A stretch of 8,357 bases of DNA from Myxococcota bacterium. Lineage in GTDB: Bacteria; Myxococcota_A; Polyangia; HGW-17. The DNA is taken from assembly GCA_018821745.1 (NCBI GenBank), contig JAHJLU010000823.1:1-8357 (forward strand), read 5' to 3'. Shown piece by piece: positions 6,170-8,357 of this stretch. A model generated the notes under the pieces. It searched no databases. It was given only the letters and a program-made list of their open reading frames with translations, and was not told the origin of the DNA. The position numbers and the translations under genes are program-made. How positions within the stretch are numbered: position 1 is the stretch's first letter; every line of letters starts with the position of its first letter.

Positions 6170-6817
6170 GTGAAATACAAAAGCGCCAAAGTTCCCCGAA
6201 GACTCGCCTTTGCCCAGACCGCCATCAACGTCGCCATGAAAAACAAGGCCGTCTCCAGAGCACTCGTCCTCCTGGGATATGACGATGAAAAAATGGACGA
6301 GGGCAACCGCCTCCTGAACTATGCGATGAAAATGCAGGGGTCTCTGGAAATGGACGACCGCCCGGAGACTCCGGCGGCAATCGAAGAGCGTTTTAAAAAG
6401 GACCGGGATCGTTTCTGGGAACTGAAAACCGTAGCCACCGTGGCCCTGAAGCTCAAGCACCAGCTCATTATCGACCTGTTCATCGACCGGCCCATCGACA
6501 CCACCATCGCCGGTTTCTTTCGGCAGGCTGAACATTTCTATGACGCGATCATAGGCAACACCATCATCACCAGAGAGTTGGCGCGCTTCAACATCGACGA
6601 CAACACCCTCATCGAGGCCAAGATCCACCTGGAAAAGACTCAGGACGCCTATAAAGAGCACTTTTCCGAATTGGGAGATGCACTCAACGCCGTTCGCATC
6701 CGCGATGACGCAATGAAGAGCCTGGACAGCTGGATGGAAGACTTCATCACCATCTCGCAGGTGGCGCTGCGAAAATCCCCCGATTTATTGGCCGAGATGG
6801 GATTCAAAGCCCGATAA
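6170..6817 (+). CDS. Soluble all-helical protein of unknown function with internal duplication
   Basis: The product has 215 residues from GTG at 6170, chosen because AAGG sits six bases upstream. The in-frame ATGs at 6113 and 6116 lack a ribosome binding site and would add a Cys/Pro-containing stretch unlike the rest. There is no signal peptide or membrane segment. The sequence is rich in charged amphipathic helices. The two halves resemble each other: ALVLLGYDDEKMDEG with FWELKTVATVALK, and ELARFNIDDNTLIEA with SWMEDFITISQVALR. This suggests duplication of a helical hairpin of about 65-75 residues. I recall uncharacterised bacterial proteins with a similar ending but cannot assign a named family. 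It is the only clearly cytoplasmic product here and appears to be transcribed separately from the operon before it. Confidence 0.85.
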   Translation: MKYKSAKVPRRLAFAQTAINVAMKNKAVSRALVLLGYDDEKMDEGNRLLNYAMKMQGSLEMDDRPETPAAIEERFKKDRDRFWELKTVATVALKLKHQLIIDLFIDRPIDTTIAGFFRQAEHFYDAIIGNTIITRELARFNIDDNTLIEAKIHLEKTQDAYKEHFSELGDALNAVRIRDDAMKSLDSWMEDFITISQVALRKSPDLLAEMGFKAR

Positions 6818-6820
6818 TCA

Positions 6821-8357
6821 CTACTCGATTGAGACACACTTGACGGGGCCCGCTTCCCCCTCGTTGTTTTGGTCATTGCACTCTTCCACGGGGGTTTCGC
6901 CGTTGACGGTCACAGCGAAGGTCATGTCCACGTCAATCTCGAGGTCGGTGAAGACAAGATTCACGCGCTCCCAGCCACCGGGCAGAATAGAGGTCTGGGT
7001 GTACATGGTCCCAAGGTGCAGCGCGGGGGAGACGTCGGTGCGGTAGAAATCCACAGAAACTCCGGGGTTGGACCCGGCGCTTCCATCGTTGGACACCACG
7101 GCGGAGAGGGTCACCTCCGAGGGGCACAGGGGAGTGGCGGTCAACTGGGCGCTCAAATCGGGGACTGGGAAGAGCGCTCCACCCTGAACATTCTGCCGGT
7201 AGTTGTTGTAGTTGAGCCAGCTGGCCACTTCATTCATGGGCACATTCCACAGACCGTTGGCCAGTACGATATCGGAGACGTGGTAACTGAACTGGGGCCA
7301 CACAGGGCGTGTGCGCACCCAGCGATCGTTGGCGTCGCCATACAGTCGCACGCCGTGGGTCCCCCCGGGGCGCTGACAGGTGCCGTTCATGTCACACTGG
7401 TATCCCGCGTCACTGCATGTCCCGCCGATCCCCCCGGTACAGGCCGGCCCGGCCAGGCAATCCGTGTACTGGCAGAGCAAATCGATGGAGACATTGTGGT
7501 CCTTCCAGGAGATATGACAGAGGTCGCGGGCAATAGCCTGGTCCTGGTTGGAGATGACAATAATCTCCGCGTTCCCGTCCCCGTCGGCGTCGGCCACCAG
7601 CGGATACTCCGCCGAGGTGCGCGATGAGCTTGGGATGATAGGATCCACCAGCTCCGCGCCGGTCTGCCCGTCGTAGATATGGAGGAAACACTCGTCGTTA
7701 TAGATGACCTCAGCCGGACCATCACCCTGAAAATCAAAGACCGATGAGCCCGTGCGGCTTGAGGAGAGGTCCTGGGTGGGAGTACTCCAGAGGATGAGGT
7801 TGGTGGCACCCGTGCTGCAGATCCCGCCGGTACGCACGGGGGGATCCCAACAGTCGGGATCGTAGACCACATAGGCCGCGCTGCCCGCCGTGGAAATCTC
7901 GGGCAGCCCGTCACCGTCAAAGTCAGCTATGGTGGGTGCACCACCGACGCCCGCGCCGGGGATGGTGAATGTCTGGTTCACCAGAGAACCGCCGTTCCCC
8001 ACCAGAACAGCTCCCGTCTGCCCGTCAAGAATGGAGACATAGGTGCGGATATTCACGACCTCGGGACCGGGCACATCCGGGAGAATATCGGCCACGGCCA
8101 CATAGCCGGGGGTAACACCGTTGGCCACTGTCCAGAACGCATTTCCACCAGGAACCGTATAGGCGGCGTTCCCCGTGACGATCTCGTAGTTGCCGTCCTG
8201 GTTGAGATCCGCCACAACCGTGTTGTCGCTCATGGGGAGGCTGAGAAAATCCAGGGCGGGGTTGCTGATTGCCCGACCATCGAGGGCGTAGCCACGCACC
8301 ACAACGTCGGGGGTGCCGTCGTGGTTGAAGTCGGCCACCGTGCGGAAGCGCTCCTCG
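6821..8357 (-). CDS. FG-GAP beta-propeller surface protein with CARDB-like C-terminus, 5' end beyond window
   Basis: The frame is open from the right edge (EERFRT before the Val at 8338) to TAG at 6821: 511 codons with no start in view. The GTG at 8338 is an internal Val in the middle of a repeat. Counting from that Val, FG-GAP/VCBS-type calcium loops lie near residues 2, 43, 138, 202 and 249 (such as ADFNHDGTPD, ADLNQDGNYE and ADFDGDGLPE), with a weaker one near 82. DGQTGA turns occur at 105 and 223. A Cys-rich insert follows at 274-321, then a HGVRLYGDANDRWVRTRPVW block common in myxobacterial and related FG-GAP proteins. Residues 393-505 look like a CARDB-type Ig domain. No C-terminal anchor is seen. 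It is probably an exported calcium-binding adhesin or scaffold; the missing N-terminus may carry MopE-type repeats, as in relatives. Confidence 0.92.
   Translation of the reverse strand, partial: EERFRTVADFNHDGTPDVVVRGYALDGRAISNPALDFLSLPMSDNTVVADLNQDGNYEIVTGNAAYTVPGGNAFWTVANGVTPGYVAVADILPDVPGPEVVNIRTYVSILDGQTGAVLVGNGGSLVNQTFTIPGAGVGGAPTIADFDGDGLPEISTAGSAAYVVYDPDCWDPPVRTGGICSTGATNLILWSTPTQDLSSSRTGSSVFDFQGDGPAEVIYNDECFLHIYDGQTGAELVDPIIPSSSRTSAEYPLVADADGDGNAEIIVISNQDQAIARDLCHISWKDHNVSIDLLCQYTDCLAGPACTGGIGGTCSDAGYQCDMNGTCQRPGGTHGVRLYGDANDRWVRTRPVWPQFSYHVSDIVLANGLWNVPMNEVASWLNYNNYRQNVQGGALFPVPDLSAQLTATPLCPSEVTLSAVVSNDGSAGSNPGVSVDFYRTDVSPALHLGTMYTQTSILPGGWERVNLVFTDLEIDVDMTFAVTVNGETPVEECNDQNNEGEAGPVKCVSIE

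Noticed and set aside
5804..6661. Minus-strand frame of 285 codons
   Set aside because: It overlaps both the end of the PLA2-like gene and most of the helical protein gene on the plus strand, which both have ribosome binding sites and protein-like composition; this frame has neither.
6869..7627. Plus-strand frame of 252 codons inside the FG-GAP region
   Set aside because: It is antisense to the FG-GAP/CARDB protein. Its Val/Gly/His-rich product is a shadow of the repeats.
8336..8338. GTG at 8338 as the start of the FG-GAP protein
   Set aside because: It codes for Val within an FG-GAP loop, the frame is open upstream to the edge, and there is no signal peptide or ribosome binding site.

Overview
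The window looks like chromosomal DNA of a Gram-negative bacterium of the former Deltaproteobacteria, most likely Myxococcota or Bradymonadota. This is inferred from protein style, because no marker gene is present. The style includes lipoproteins with Asn-Asn-X linkers, MopE-type metal-binding repeats followed by EGF-like modules, a CAP-domain lipoprotein with the N-terminal beta-domain familiar from myxobacteria, and a large FG-GAP/CARDB surface protein. Nearly every gene encodes an exported or surface protein. There are no RNA genes, mobile elements or CRISPR arrays.

Layout from left to right. (1) Positions 1-2378, minus strand: the first 792 residues of a large lipoprotein with four MopE-like units and at least ten EGF-like modules; it runs off the left edge. 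It has a clear promoter at 2443-2470 and a strong ribosome binding site. (2) Positions 2508-3787, minus strand: a CAP/SCP-domain lipoprotein gene split by a -1 frameshift near 3270-3300. (3) Positions 3788-4010: a divergent intergenic region with two back-to-back promoter candidates that share the same extended -10 core as an inverted repeat. (4) Positions 4011-5126, plus strand: an Asn-rich-linker lipoprotein with two PPC-like beta domains. (5) Positions 5123-5980, plus strand: a secreted cysteine-rich protein with a phospholipase A2-like His-Asp active-site motif, joined to gene 4 by an ATGA overlap. (6) Positions 6170-6817, plus strand: a soluble all-helical protein of unknown function with an internal duplication and its own promoter candidate. 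(7) Positions 6821-8357, minus strand: the C-terminal 511 residues of an FG-GAP beta-propeller protein with a CARDB-like end. It enters from the right edge and converges on gene 6 with only 3 bases between the stop codons.

The most interesting unit is the coupled pair at 4011-5980: a surface lipoprotein co-translated with a putative secreted phospholipase A2-like enzyme. In a predatory or surface-active bacterium this could be an effector with its anchor or partner, but that role is inference. The long plus-strand open frames opposite genes 1, 2 and 7 are antisense shadows of repetitive genes.
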